A stretch of DNA of 64,000 nt from Prochlorococcus marinus str. MIT 9107 (lineage in GTDB: Bacteria > Cyanobacteriota > Cyanobacteriia > PCC-6307 > Cyanobiaceae). Positions 9,224-18,821 of the stretch are shown here, in pieces. Numbering within the stretch: position 1 is the stretch's first letter; every line of letters begins with the position of its first letter. Under the pieces are notes generated by a model. It was not told the origin of the DNA. It did no database searches and saw only the letters and a program-made list of their open reading frames with translations. The DNA is taken from positions 186,001-250,000 of the forward strand of contig NZ_JNAI01000010.1 in the NCBI RefSeq assembly GCF_000759855.1. Reading direction: 5' to 3'. The position numbers and the translations under genes were made by a program.

Positions 9224-10624
9224 GTGTGGCAAGAAATTAATTATAAAGAAAATTCAAATGATATTTTGGTTCCCAATATTACCTATAAAATAAATCCTGC
9301 AGAAATTGAAAGTATTGAAGCTAATTCCATTGCTCAAGAAATAGGATTTGAATCAGGTGATTCTATTATTAGCATTAATGGAAAAAAACCAAGAGATTTA
9401 ATTGATTATCAGATTCTCATTAGTGAAGAAGTTTTAAACATATCAGTTTTAGATAAAAATGATGAAATTCACAATATAAGTATCGAAAAAGATCAAGACG
9501 TCAATTTAGGTATAAATTTTAAAAATGCTTTATTTGATTCAATCAAGCAATGCAACAATAAATGTCCATTTTGTTTTATTGATCAACAGCCAAGCGGCAA
9601 AAGAAAGAGTCTTTACTTAAAAGATGATGATTATAGATTAAGTTTCCTTTATGGCTCTTATCTAACTCTTACGAATTTAAAAAAAGAAGACTGGGAGAGA
9701 ATTTCCACACAAAAACTATCCCCACTATTTATTTCTGTTCATGCTACTGATCCTGATACTCGAGAAAAATTATTAAATAATAAAAAAGCAGGAGTAATTC
9801 TCGACCAAATCTCCTGGTTTGAAAAAAACTCTATTCAAATACATGCTCAAATTGTTGTATGTCCAAATATAAATGACGGAGAGATTCTTGAGAAATCAAT
9901 TTTTGAACTTGCAAAATTTTACAAAAAAAATTCTCAAACAGTACTTTCAGTTGCAATAGTTCCTGTAGGACTTACAAAATTTAGACCTGAAAATGATGGA
10001 TTGAAATCAATAAGCTCAGAATACGCAAAAAAAATCATTAAACAAGTAGAGATGATTCAAGACTCTCTACAAATAACTCTTGGGACTCGTTTTTGTTGGC
10101 TAGCAGACGAATGGTATTTAATCGCAGGTAAAATTTTACCTAGTTACAACACCTACGAGAATATGCCACAAGAATCTAATGGAGTTGGCTCTATTAGAAG
10201 TTTTCTAAAAACATTAAGTGAGAAGTCTAAAAACCTACCTCAAAAAGTAAAAAAGCCAAAAAAAGTTAGTTGGATTGTTGGTAAATTAGTTTATGAAGCC
10301 CTTATTCCTATAGTTAAAAAATTAAACTTAATTGATGGATTGACAATTAATTTATATGGTTTAGCAAGCATTTATTGGGGACAAGAGCAAGTCGTAACTG
10401 GACTTCTAACTGGAGAAGACCTTATTTTCGGACTACAAAATAAGGATTTAGGAGAGGCTATTTACATCCCATCAATCATGTTAAAAATTAATACTGATTT
10501 GTTTTTAGATGATAAAAATATTAAAGAAGTAGAAAATCAATTGAATACCCAAATTCACGTTCTTGATGATTCAAATGATATTATAGATACTTTGATTGGC
10601 AAATCTAATAAAAAAATACTATAA
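9224..10624 (+). CDS. PDZ-like / radical SAM DUF512 family FeS protein
   Basis: The 466-residue protein begins with a PDZ-like segment (SIAQEIGFESGDSIISINGK, about 24-43). A CNNKCPFCFIDQ cluster-binding motif follows near residue 110, and a long DUF512-type C-terminal domain completes it. Cyanobacteria carry a conserved member annotated as a putative FeS oxidoreductase; no reaction is established. The start is a GTG. The next gene begins 3 bp after its stop. Confidence 0.8.
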   Translation: MWQEINYKENSNDILVPNITYKINPAEIESIEANSIAQEIGFESGDSIISINGKKPRDLIDYQILISEEVLNISVLDKNDEIHNISIEKDQDVNLGINFKNALFDSIKQCNNKCPFCFIDQQPSGKRKSLYLKDDDYRLSFLYGSYLTLTNLKKEDWERISTQKLSPLFISVHATDPDTREKLLNNKKAGVILDQISWFEKNSIQIHAQIVVCPNINDGEILEKSIFELAKFYKKNSQTVLSVAIVPVGLTKFRPENDGLKSISSEYAKKIIKQVEMIQDSLQITLGTRFCWLADEWYLIAGKILPSYNTYENMPQESNGVGSIRSFLKTLSEKSKNLPQKVKKPKKVSWIVGKLVYEALIPIVKKLNLIDGLTINLYGLASIYWGQEQVVTGLLTGEDLIFGLQNKDLGEAIYIPSIMLKINTDLFLDDKNIKEVENQLNTQIHVLDDSNDIIDTLIGKSNKKIL

Positions 10625-10627
10625 AAA

Positions 10628-12061
10628 ATGCTTAAAAAAGTAATAAATCCTGTTTTATTTTTTCCTCTTGCTTTATTTATTCACTCTCAAGAGGTGCTAT
10701 CGAACGGGGAAAAAAGCTTAATCGATAAAGTTTTAGAAGAAAAATCAAATAAACCTTTTATCAGTTACCAAGATATAGAAAAAATTGTCTTAAATAATGA
10801 AGAGCTAAAATCATTACAAAATTTAGTTACCTCCGCTAGTTTTAATCTTTCAAGTCAAATTGGTCAAAGATATCCATCCTTAGATTTCCAAGCCAATGGG
10901 TTACCAAAATACGTATCAGGTAAAAAATATAATAGCAATTCAGAAACTTTGAAAACGTCACAATTTACTGCTAATCCTTCTCTTAATATTAAATGGGACT
11001 TGATCGACCCCCTAAGGAGATTAGACATAAAAATTGCCAAAGAAAATTTTAAAATTGCAGAAAATAATTATGAAATTAAGAAAAAAGATTTAATTCAAGA
11101 AGCAAGAATGAGGTATCATAAATACCAAAAGTCATATCAAGATATCAAAAATAAAAAATTTACACTTGATTTGTCAGTTACAAGTTTGAATAATGCTAAG
11201 GCAAAGTTAGAATCTGGAATTGGCACAAAATTCGAAGTTATTGAAGCAGAAGCTCAATTATCTAGAGATAAACAATCTCTTAATGAAAAGAAAATAGAAA
11301 ATGAAATTAACAAAATTTCCCTTAAAGAGATCCTTAATATAAAGGGAGATTTTGCAATTAATCAAGAGCAAAACCTAACAGGTTTTTGGAATCATAGATT
11401 AAATAAAAATATTAATGAAGGTTTAAATAAAAATCTTTCTTTAAAAAACCTCCTTCTTCAAAATTCTATTAAAAAGAGCCAAGCAAAAAGTTTTTTATCT
11501 CAAAATAAGCCAAATATTTATATCAGCAACATATTCGCAAGTACATTTTCCAAGGGAGACTCTCTATCGAATAAGATTAACTCTGAAAAGTCTGGATCGA
11601 ACTACACAAATACAATAAGTTTAAATTTTGCATGGAGTATTTTTAATGGCGGACAGAATAAAAACTCTTATAAATCAAAAATAGCAGATGCAGGATCTGA
11701 TAAATATGCTTATAAAAATCTAAAAAATGTTTTAACCACAAATATTAGTAAAGCCTATTTGAATCTAAAATTAAATGAAGAGAAAATAATTTCTTCCCTA
11801 AAAGAAATTGAATCTAGCAAAGAGTCTGTAAGGCTTTCCAGGCTTCGATATGATGTTGGAATATCAACTCTCAAAGATGTACTTGTAAGACAAAGTGAAT
11901 TAAGTAACGCAAAATCAAAACATATTAATGCTCTATATAATTACAACTTGAATTTAGATGAATTAGAAAGGTTAACTTTTCTTGAAATAAATAAAAATTG
12001 TTTGGATAAAAATAATAATGAAATTCAAGATAAAGAGTCTATTTGCAGTATCCAAAGATGA
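10628..12061 (+). CDS. TolC-like outer membrane efflux protein
   Basis: The 477-residue protein has a signal peptide (hydrophobic residues 8-22, cleavage probably near residue 25). It is followed by long alpha-helical hairpins typical of outer membrane efflux factors, such as SLNNAKAKLESGIGTKFEVIEAEAQL and its internal repeat SKESVRLSRLRYDVGISTLKDVL. It would form a trimeric channel for type I secretion or drug export. No inner-membrane partner is adjacent. Its stop overlaps the next start as ATGA. Confidence 0.88.
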   Translation: MLKKVINPVLFFPLALFIHSQEVLSNGEKSLIDKVLEEKSNKPFISYQDIEKIVLNNEELKSLQNLVTSASFNLSSQIGQRYPSLDFQANGLPKYVSGKKYNSNSETLKTSQFTANPSLNIKWDLIDPLRRLDIKIAKENFKIAENNYEIKKKDLIQEARMRYHKYQKSYQDIKNKKFTLDLSVTSLNNAKAKLESGIGTKFEVIEAEAQLSRDKQSLNEKKIENEINKISLKEILNIKGDFAINQEQNLTGFWNHRLNKNINEGLNKNLSLKNLLLQNSIKKSQAKSFLSQNKPNIYISNIFASTFSKGDSLSNKINSEKSGSNYTNTISLNFAWSIFNGGQNKNSYKSKIADAGSDKYAYKNLKNVLTTNISKAYLNLKLNEEKIISSLKEIESSKESVRLSRLRYDVGISTLKDVLVRQSELSNAKSKHINALYNYNLNLDELERLTFLEINKNCLDKNNNEIQDKESICSIQR

Positions 12062-12858
12062 ATCTACCAAATTTAACTAATAATCAACTAAATGAATTAG
12101 GCTCTTTATTTGAATTAGTTGGTCAACGTCAAATAAAAGATTTCGGAAACATTAGCGCTAGCAATAAAGAAGATGGATCATTATTAACCAGTTGTGATTT
12201 ATGGAGTGATAAGACAATCGTAGATGGTCTAGCTTCAATTGCTCCAGGTGAGGGTGTCCTCAGTGAAGAAGGGGAGAAGTTGATTCCTAATACAAAAGCT
12301 TATTGGGTGGTCGATCCACTTGATGGAACAACAAATTTTGCTGCGGGTATTCCTTACTGGTCTATATCAGTAGCAAGGTTCGTTGATGGCAAACCGCAAT
12401 CTTCTTTTTTAATAATCCCAACTTTGAAAAAAAAGTTTGTATCCATTAAAGGTAAAGGGGTTTGGTTAAATAATCAAAAAATAGATCCCAGCCAAAATAA
12501 TCACCAAAGTGAATGCATTTCTTTGTGTAGTAGATCTATAAAAATCTTACAAAAAAAGCCAAACTCAGTATTTCCTGGCAAAATTAGACTCTTGGGTGTA
12601 TCGAGTTTAAATCTAACGAGTGTAGCGATGGGACAAACTTTCGGAGCAATAGAATCAACCCCCAAGATATGGGATATTGCCGCGGCCTGGCTGTTATTAG
12701 AAGAACTAAATTGTTCTATTGAGTGGTTAGAAACAGATCCTTTGAATTTAGTTTCAGGACAAAACATGAGCGATGTTAATTTCCCATTAATTGCTTGTAG
12801 ATCTATAGAAAAAATTGAAATCTTAAAGCCATGGGGTAATTTATTATTGGAAAAATAG
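12058..12858 (+). CDS. Inositol monophosphatase family protein
   Basis: This is a metal-dependent phosphatase of the IMPase/FBPase/CysQ superfamily. The 266-residue product carries the metal-binding SEEGEKL, VDPLDGTTNF and IWDIAAAWLL motifs in order. Substrates in the family include inositol phosphates, histidinol phosphate and PAP, and sequence reading cannot choose among them. An upstream in-frame TTG exists, but the ATG at 12058 overlapping the tolC-like stop (ATGA) is the natural coupled start. Confidence 0.88.
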   Translation: MNLPNLTNNQLNELGSLFELVGQRQIKDFGNISASNKEDGSLLTSCDLWSDKTIVDGLASIAPGEGVLSEEGEKLIPNTKAYWVVDPLDGTTNFAAGIPYWSISVARFVDGKPQSSFLIIPTLKKKFVSIKGKGVWLNNQKIDPSQNNHQSECISLCSRSIKILQKKPNSVFPGKIRLLGVSSLNLTSVAMGQTFGAIESTPKIWDIAAAWLLLEELNCSIEWLETDPLNLVSGQNMSDVNFPLIACRSIEKIEILKPWGNLLLEK

Positions 12859-12948
12859 TTGCATCATAAAGAAATAATTGCTTGAAAAATCCCTTAATTA
12901 GATACAATAAAAAATAATATATAAGATAAATATTTGAAGAAAATCAAT

Positions 12949-13860
12949 ATGCAACGCAGCTCAACATGGATACTTAAAAGTTTATGGGGAGCTTGTGAGA
13001 GATGGAGCAAATCCGATTGTATTGATTTAAGTGCTGCATTTGCTTACTACACACTACAATCATTTTTTCCTATACTTCTAATTTCTCTTTCAACAGCATC
13101 ATGGTTCCTTGGAAAACAAGAGGGATTAGATCAACAAATCATTTCTATTGCTGCTCAGGTTTTACCTCCTTCAGTAGTTGAATTAGTAGAAACAACATTA
13201 TTTAATTTGATTGATCAAGGTTTTGGAGCAGGTATTCTAGGGGCTATGTTTTTGCTATTCACAGCAGGAAATGCATATTTATCTCTCCAAAGAGGTTCAG
13301 ATAGGCTATGGGAAGACGAATTACCTTCTAAGAAAGCAAATGCTGCTTGGAGAGAACAAGCTTCGAGGTTTCTACGAAACAGAGTTGAAGCTTTTCTAAT
13401 AGTCTTCTTTATAGGTTTATTAATGGTATTAGACCAGATTAGTGCGAATCTTAGAATGATCCCAAGTAATGTTTTGGAAAATCTTTCACAATCTAATAAT
13501 TTAATTTCTGATTTATTAGTAAAGTTACCGCTACTACAAGTGGGTCAATTTGCAATACCACTAATTGGATTTTCTTTAATGGCTCTTTTATTACAAGCCC
13601 TCTTACCTAGTAGAAAAGTTCCTTTAAGGCCACTGTTGCCAGGATCTTTTCTTATTGGGATTGGCCTAACAACATTAAATCTGGCAGTAAGTAAAAGTAT
13701 TCTCTCACTTGGAGCAAGATTTCAAGCATATGGTTTTATTGGAGGTTTTCTTGTACTTACTTTATGGGTTTGGCTACTAGGAGTAATTTTATATTTTGGG
13801 CAGTGCTGGAGCGTTGTTATTGCTAGTATGTCCTTAGTAAATAAGAAAAAATATAAATAG
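12949..13860 (+). CDS. YihY/BrkB family inner membrane protein
   Basis: About six transmembrane helices and the family motifs DCIDLSAAFAYYTLQSFFP near the N-terminus and RFQAYGFIGGFLVLTLWVWL near the C-terminus identify YihY (old name ribonuclease BN, also BrkB). The molecular function is unsettled. The frame extends upstream to a TTG at 12934, but the ATG at 12949 is preferred. Confidence 0.85.
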   Translation: MQRSSTWILKSLWGACERWSKSDCIDLSAAFAYYTLQSFFPILLISLSTASWFLGKQEGLDQQIISIAAQVLPPSVVELVETTLFNLIDQGFGAGILGAMFLLFTAGNAYLSLQRGSDRLWEDELPSKKANAAWREQASRFLRNRVEAFLIVFFIGLLMVLDQISANLRMIPSNVLENLSQSNNLISDLLVKLPLLQVGQFAIPLIGFSLMALLLQALLPSRKVPLRPLLPGSFLIGIGLTTLNLAVSKSILSLGARFQAYGFIGGFLVLTLWVWLLGVILYFGQCWSVVIASMSLVNKKKYK

Positions 13861-13871
13861 TAATAACTACG

Positions 13872-14213
13872 ATGAATTATTTTCTTAAAGCTAATATAAA
13901 ATTTATTACTTACTCATTAATTTTACTTTTAGTCATTCCTTTTTTTGGAATTAACTTTTTCATAAGCTTTCTCGGTAACGTCCTACTACTTTTCTTGCTA
14001 ATTCCTCTTTTATTATTACTTTTAGTATTTTTAGGTTTTAACTCTTACAAATCAAAAATCAACACATGTAGTAATTGTGGTGCCATATATTTTGGTTTAA
14101 ATAAAACTTGCATGAACTGTGGTTTAGATTTAGAGGATATTAGTAAGAATGATCAATTAGGTAACAAACCAAGTGAAAGTACTATTGAAGTGAATGCAGA
14201 AGAAATAAAATAA
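13872..14213 (+). CDS. Small membrane protein with C-terminal zinc ribbon, unknown function
   Basis: The 113-residue protein has two hydrophobic helices (residues 8-55) and a cytoplasmic CSNCG...CMNCG four-cysteine ribbon at about 68-85, followed by an acidic tail. I do not recognise a named family. It begins 11 bp after the YihY gene and is likely in the same operon. The four cysteines suggest zinc binding. Confidence 0.65.
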   Translation: MNYFLKANIKFITYSLILLLVIPFFGINFFISFLGNVLLLFLLIPLLLLLLVFLGFNSYKSKINTCSNCGAIYFGLNKTCMNCGLDLEDISKNDQLGNKPSESTIEVNAEEIK

Positions 14214-14217
14214 GAAA

Positions 14218-14364
14218 CTAACCTATTCCGATTTGTCGAAGGATACTTTGTCCAGTAATTAATTCAGTACCAAGGCCAATCAAAATACCCATCATTGCCA
14301 TTCGACCATTCCAGGTCTCAGCAAAATTTACAAAGCCAAATCTTGGTTGATTCTCATCATTCAT
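14218..14364 (-). CDS. hli: High light-inducible protein (Hli, single-helix LHC-like)
   Basis: This 48-residue ORF contains the chlorophyll-binding AETWNGRMAMMGILIG signature of Hli proteins and a single membrane helix. Hli proteins protect photosystems under excess light and during phage infection, and are numerous in high-light Prochlorococcus. The ATG is at 14364 and the TAG at 14218-14220. It is convergent with the zinc-ribbon membrane gene, with 4 bp between stop codons. Confidence 0.9.
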   Translation of the reverse strand: MNDENQPRFGFVNFAETWNGRMAMMGILIGLGTELITGQSILRQIGIG

Positions 14365-14433
14365 AATTAACTACATTATTCATTTAATTATTTTAACGTT
14401 TTAAGGAAGAATTTATGATAAATAATAAATTAA

Positions 14434-14817
14434 TTATTTAACATGTCTAACTCCATCAACAGGTCGATACTCCTCTCCCGTTAATTCCTCATATACAATG
14501 GCGGGCAATCCTGTATCAAACATTGTTTGCAATGCTTCCTTTAACATGGGGTTCCATCCACCTGTACTTACTTTGCCATGTCTTACTGTCCAATCCCAAG
14601 TTCCCTGGAGATCTCTGGGCAATCTACCTTCTCTATCTCTTCTAGCTACTAAGTCTAAAGACTCTACTAAACCAACAATAATTGGATTTTTACCATAAGA
14701 AGGTGTTAGGCTTAGTTCAAGCCTAACAGGGTCTTCTTTAACCATTTTTAAACGAAATCTTGGTGGCAATTTTAGAGATCTTATGACCGCCGAGACAATT
14801 TTTGTTCTTAATTCCAA
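14434..14817 (-). CDS. Conserved cyanobacterial protein, function not recognised
   Basis: The 127-residue soluble, basic protein has no membrane segment. It contains a conserved-looking GTWDWTVRHGKVSTGGWNPM stretch and ends VDGVRHVK. I do not recognise the family. It lies 26 bp downstream of the DUF2973-like gene on the same strand and probably shares its transcript. Confidence 0.65.
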   Translation of the reverse strand: MELRTKIVSAVIRSLKLPPRFRLKMVKEDPVRLELSLTPSYGKNPIIVGLVESLDLVARRDREGRLPRDLQGTWDWTVRHGKVSTGGWNPMLKEALQTMFDTGLPAIVYEELTGEEYRPVDGVRHVK

Positions 14818-14843
14818 TTTGTTTACCTTAAAATTTAAATTGC

Positions 14844-15110
14844 TTAATCAGTTGTTGTACCCTTTTCTTCTAGGGTAGAGTCATTGTCATTAGAAAATCT
14901 TACTGTTAATAACTCCTCTTCAGTTATGTTTCCTGATTTATCTAGAAGTTCGGGATGTATTGTGTACTTTTTTTGTTTAAAATTGGGGCTACTAAAACCT
15001 TTTTTTTCAGTACCAGTTATATTCCAACCATTGGACATTACTTTAAATGCTTTCCATACTAGGTAGGTTAAGGCTGCAGAATATATAATTGGAAATAGAA
15101 TAGTCATCAA
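14844..15110 (-). CDS. DUF2973 family small membrane protein
   Basis: The 88-residue protein has one N-terminal helix (ILFPIIYSAALTYLVWKAF) and then YTIHPELLDKSGNITEEELL followed by LTVRF, which I recall as the DUF2973 signature. The function is unknown. The gene is divergent from the HtrA-like protease across about 145 bp. Translation may start at either of the two leading methionines. Confidence 0.7.
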   Translation of the reverse strand: MMTILFPIIYSAALTYLVWKAFKVMSNGWNITGTEKKGFSSPNFKQKKYTIHPELLDKSGNITEEELLTVRFSNDNDSTLEEKGTTTD

Positions 15111-15254
15111 ACTTATAAATTAATTAGATATATATATGATTATCATAATAGCCAGAAAAAAATAAAATTAGCTATCTAAGTTAATAAAATATTCTGCTTA
15201 CTAAATTAATTTTTTTGAGTAGTTATATTAAAAATACATCAATATTGCTTATTA

Positions 15255-16406
15255 ATGAATTCGAAAAAAATAAAAAAGTTAAATTTGAAAAGATTCAATA
15301 AAAAGATATTATTACTCTCTTCAGCAATATCAATCGGAATTTTTTGCCCATTAAATACAATATCTCAACCATTAATTACTTCAGAATTAAATGAGATTAA
15401 TAAAGATTCCAATAAATCGTTCATAACTAAAGCTGTTGAAAAAACTGGTTCTTCTGTAGTAACAATTGATACTCAAAGATATGTTAAAAAAAGAAAATTT
15501 CAAAGCAATTCCCAAATATTTTTAGACCCATATTTTGAGAGATTTTTTGGACTAGATTTACCTTACAACAATCAGCCAAGAATAGAGCAAAGCCAAGGAA
15601 GTGGATTTATATTCGCAGACGGACTTGTTATGACTAATGCTCATGTTGTAAATGGATCAGATAAGGTAATTATAGGTTTGACCAACGGCAAAAAATTCAG
15701 TGGAAAACTAATAGGTCAAGACTTTTTTACCGATTTAGCTGTCCTTAAGATTGAAGGGAAAGGACCTTGGCCAAAAGCACAATTGGGCGATTCAACAAAA
15801 ATTAAAGTTGGTGATTGGGCAATCGCAGTTGGAAATCCATTCGGTTTGGAAAATACAGTTACCCTTGGTATTATTAGTAATCTTAAAAGAAACGTTACTC
15901 AATTAGGCATATACGATAAAAAACTTGAGCTTATTCAAACAGATGCTGCTATTAATCCAGGAAATTCTGGAGGTCCATTGTTAAATAGTAACGGAGAAGT
16001 AATTGGGATTAATACGTTGATCAGATCAGGTCCTGGAGCAGGTTTAAGTTTCGCAATTCCTATCAATAAAGCAAAGGAAATTTCCTATCAACTTATAAAT
16101 AATGGAAAAGTAATACATCCAATGATTGGGATAAGTCTAAAAGATGAAAGTAATTTTGAAACAAGTAATAATGTCGTTAAAGTTGGTTATGTAGTCCCTA
16201 ATAGTCCAGCAGAAAAAAGTGGAATTATGGTAGGTGACATTATCATCAAAGTGGGTAATAAAGAAATTGCTACCGCTTCAGACGTTATCAGCGAAATAAG
16301 TAAAAATGGTATTAAAAAACAAATAAATATAGTATTAAAGCGAAGAAATAAATTTATTAGATTAAAAGTAATACCAACTGACATTACTAATCTACAAAAT
16401 AATTAA
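15255..16406 (+). CDS. HtrA/Deg-family serine protease with PDZ domain
   Basis: This is a periplasmic or lumenal quality-control protease. The 383-residue protein has a signal peptide (about 1-38) and a trypsin-like domain with catalytic His130 (TNAHVV), Asp160 (TDLAVL) and Ser238 (GNSGGPLL). One PDZ domain follows at about 285-375. Length and single PDZ fit cyanobacterial HhoA/HhoB/HtrA; which paralogue cannot be decided here. Confidence 0.93.
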   Translation: MNSKKIKKLNLKRFNKKILLLSSAISIGIFCPLNTISQPLITSELNEINKDSNKSFITKAVEKTGSSVVTIDTQRYVKKRKFQSNSQIFLDPYFERFFGLDLPYNNQPRIEQSQGSGFIFADGLVMTNAHVVNGSDKVIIGLTNGKKFSGKLIGQDFFTDLAVLKIEGKGPWPKAQLGDSTKIKVGDWAIAVGNPFGLENTVTLGIISNLKRNVTQLGIYDKKLELIQTDAAINPGNSGGPLLNSNGEVIGINTLIRSGPGAGLSFAIPINKAKEISYQLINNGKVIHPMIGISLKDESNFETSNNVVKVGYVVPNSPAEKSGIMVGDIIIKVGNKEIATASDVISEISKNGIKKQINIVLKRRNKFIRLKVIPTDITNLQNN

Positions 16407-16411
16407 AAGTG

Positions 16412-16555
16412 TCAACTGTTATTTTGTTTAAGTATTTCTACACATCTAGAAATACAATCACCATCTTTAATATCACAACTAGAGATGCATTCAAAATAAC
16501 TTTCAACAGGATCAGAAATTTGAAATTTTTTTTCCTTAAAATCACAATTTGTCAT
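16412..16555 (-). CDS. Small cysteine-rich protein, unknown function
   Basis: The 47-residue ORF starts at an ATG and holds five cysteines, four of them in a twin arrangement, CISSC...C...RC (about residues 23-38), suggestive of a metal site or a CHCH-like helical hairpin with disulfides. I know no name for it. It is convergent with htrA, with 5 bp between stops. Gene reality rests on the ORF and the cysteine pattern only. Confidence 0.55.
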   Translation of the reverse strand: MTNCDFKEKKFQISDPVESYFECISSCDIKDGDCISRCVEILKQNNS

Positions 16556-16718
16556 ATTTATAACTAAAAACTTTTTTTTGTACTTTTAACAGTAAACAAG
16601 GACAGTAAACTATGTAAAGAGAAATGAGTGATCTTGCCTATCTAAATGTAAACTTTTTTAAAAGTGAAAAAAAATTTCAAAAATGATTATTTATTTAATT
16701 ACAAAATTTTTGTAGTTT

Positions 16719-18329
16719 TTATTTTTTGTCTAAAAAATATTCGTAATTACCATCATAAGAGAATAACTTAGAATCTTTAATTTCGACAATTCTATTTGCT
16801 ACCTTTGAAATGAAATATCGATCATGAGAAATGATTAATAATGAACCTTTATAATTCTTAATTGCTAATTCTAGATTTTCCTTAGATTGCAGATCTAAAT
16901 GATTAGTTGGCTCATCCAATAGCAAAAAATTACTAGGATTAATAATCATAAGAGCCAATGCTAATCTTGCCTTTTCTCCGCCACTAAGTTGTTTTATATA
17001 TTTAAAAACAGTTTCATTTTGAAAGCCAAAACCTCCTAAAAATGTTCTTAATTTTTTTTGTGACCATTCTGGAGATTTATTACATATTAAATCAATCACT
17101 CTTTCTTCAAGCGAAAGTGCTTCAGCTTGGTTCTGCTCATAATAGCTAGTAATTATATTATGTTTACCAAGATTAATTTCTCCAATTTCAGGAGATATTT
17201 TTTTCATAATAAGTTTAAGCAATGTAGATTTACCACATCCATTAGGTCCTAATATTGCTATTTTCTCTCCCGAAGAAACCTTTAAATTCACGTCTAAAAA
17301 AAGAATAGTATCTTCATAACTATGAGATAAATTTTTGATATTTAGAACTAATTTTCCTGAGCGAGGACATTCTGGAAAATTAAAAGCGGGACTTTTTGAT
17401 TTTGCTCTAGGAGCCTCAATTTTAGAAATCTTTTTTAATTGTTTTTCTCGACTCTTGGCTTGAGAACTTCTATTTGCACTAGCTCTAAATTTATCTATAT
17501 ACTTTTTCTGAATCTCAATTTCTTTTTGTTGTAATTGATATGCTTTATTGTGTGATTCTTCATTTAAAGATTTCTGTTCTACAAAAAAAGAATAGTTCCC
17601 ATTATATGTTTCAGCTATTCCTCTATCTATAAAAATTATTTTTTTACATAATTTGTCTAAAAAATATCTATCATGGCTAATAATAATAATTGCTATCTTA
17701 AGGGACGAAAGATATTCTTCCAACCAGAAAATAGTATCTAAATCTAAATGATTGGTTGGTTCATCAAGTAAAAGCAAATCAGGTTTTTGTAAGATTATTT
17801 TTCCAAGTGCAACTTTCATCTGCCAACCACCTGAAAAGTTGCCAACTAATTTATCAGCATCATTTACAGAAAATCCTAGTTTAGGCAATATTTTCTCTAC
17901 ATCAGATTGCATTTGATAACCACCTAAAGCTTCAAATTTTGCTTGATATCTTGCGAGTTGATTGACTAATTTTTCAAGTTCATCGGAATGTTTTTTTGTA
18001 TCCAAAGATTTCATTTTTTTCTCAATTTCTAAAAGTTTAATGGCAACAATTTGTATATCTTTGAAAGAACTTTCTAATTCCTCTCTCACTGAACAATTCA
18101 AGTTACAATCAAACTCCTGTTTTAAGTGTGCAATTTTAGGATTTCCCTCTTTGATGATAGATCCACTTGTTTGATCTTCCTCTCCAATTAAAATCTTAAA
18201 TTGGATGGATTTACCTGCACCATTAGAACCAACTAAGCCAACTTTTTCTCCTTTTTTAATCTCCCAATTAATATTTTTTAAAACAATATCTGTAGAATAA
18301 ATTTTGCTTACATCTTCAAATCTAATCAC
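16719..18329 (-). CDS. ABC-F family ATPase (ribosome-associated type)
   Basis: The 536-residue protein has two ABC nucleotide-binding domains in tandem and no membrane segments. It has Walker A GSNGAGKS and GPNGCGKST, signatures NFSGGWQMK and QLSGGEKAR, and two LLLDEPTNHLDL Walker B blocks. The long charged linker between domains contains RSSQAKSREKQLKKI. ABC-F proteins act on ribosomes in translation or ribosome protection. This looks like the Uup/YheS group. Confidence 0.9.
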   Translation of the reverse strand: MIRFEDVSKIYSTDIVLKNINWEIKKGEKVGLVGSNGAGKSIQFKILIGEEDQTSGSIIKEGNPKIAHLKQEFDCNLNCSVREELESSFKDIQIVAIKLLEIEKKMKSLDTKKHSDELEKLVNQLARYQAKFEALGGYQMQSDVEKILPKLGFSVNDADKLVGNFSGGWQMKVALGKIILQKPDLLLLDEPTNHLDLDTIFWLEEYLSSLKIAIIIISHDRYFLDKLCKKIIFIDRGIAETYNGNYSFFVEQKSLNEESHNKAYQLQQKEIEIQKKYIDKFRASANRSSQAKSREKQLKKISKIEAPRAKSKSPAFNFPECPRSGKLVLNIKNLSHSYEDTILFLDVNLKVSSGEKIAILGPNGCGKSTLLKLIMKKISPEIGEINLGKHNIITSYYEQNQAEALSLEERVIDLICNKSPEWSQKKLRTFLGGFGFQNETVFKYIKQLSGGEKARLALALMIINPSNFLLLDEPTNHLDLQSKENLELAIKNYKGSLLIISHDRYFISKVANRIVEIKDSKLFSYDGNYEYFLDKK

Positions 18330-18401
18330 TATTTTAAAAGAGAATTAACAAAGTCTTAGGCTTATTTACAAAAAAATATTTTGTGGAATAAAATTGAATT
18401 T

Positions 18402-18578
18402 ATGAAAAGAATAGAACAAATTGTAGTAATTTTCATAGCGGCCGCTCTTGCAATTCCAAGTTATTGGTTTTTTTGGACTTTAGCTGGTGGAGGTGGCTAC
18501 AACAAAAGAATAAAACCTATGACGAATCAAGACAATAATTTTTCGAAACCTTTTCCTAAAGACCTCCTCGAGCCTTAA
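18402..18578 (+). CDS. Small single-helix membrane protein, unknown function
   Basis: From the ATG at 18402 the product is 58 residues: one helix (IVVIFIAAALAIPSYWFFWTL), a glycine run (GGGG) and a hydrophilic tail. An upstream TTG at 18381 would add seven residues and is less likely. Its last 23 bp overlap the end of the convergent Nif11-like gene in another frame. Confidence 0.55.
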   Translation: MKRIEQIVVIFIAAALAIPSYWFFWTLAGGGGYNKRIKPMTNQDNNFSKPFPKDLLEP

Positions 18579-18786
18579 CTAACCACATTTTAGTTGCCTC
18601 ATCGTCAATAGTACTTAAATATTCAATAACCTCTTCTTTGGTAACCGCAAGATTCAATTCGCTGCCAATATCACATATTTTATCTAAGGCCTTTTTGGGA
18701 TTGGTCAAGGCTGTCATAAACAAACTTTGTTTTTTTTTGGAGTCGTTTGCTATTAATTTATAGAGCTTTTCAGCATTACTTGTCAT
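18556..18786 (-). CDS. Nif11-like small protein
   Basis: The 76-residue helical protein resembles the Nif11 fold: an N-terminal NAEKLYKLIANDSKKKQSL helix, an ALTNPKKALDKI segment and LNLAVTKEEVIEYL. Nif11 domains serve as leader peptides for modified peptides (prochlorosins, nitrile-hydratase-type leaders) and also occur alone. This one ends RGGL, so a double glycine lies at the very C-terminus with no core peptide after it. No modifying enzyme is nearby. The resemblance is by eye. Confidence 0.5.
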   Translation of the reverse strand: MTSNAEKLYKLIANDSKKKQSLFMTALTNPKKALDKICDIGSELNLAVTKEEVIEYLSTIDDEATKMWLVKARGGL

Positions 18787-18821
18787 GTTTTTTTAAATCT
18801 ATTTACTAATAGATTATTACT

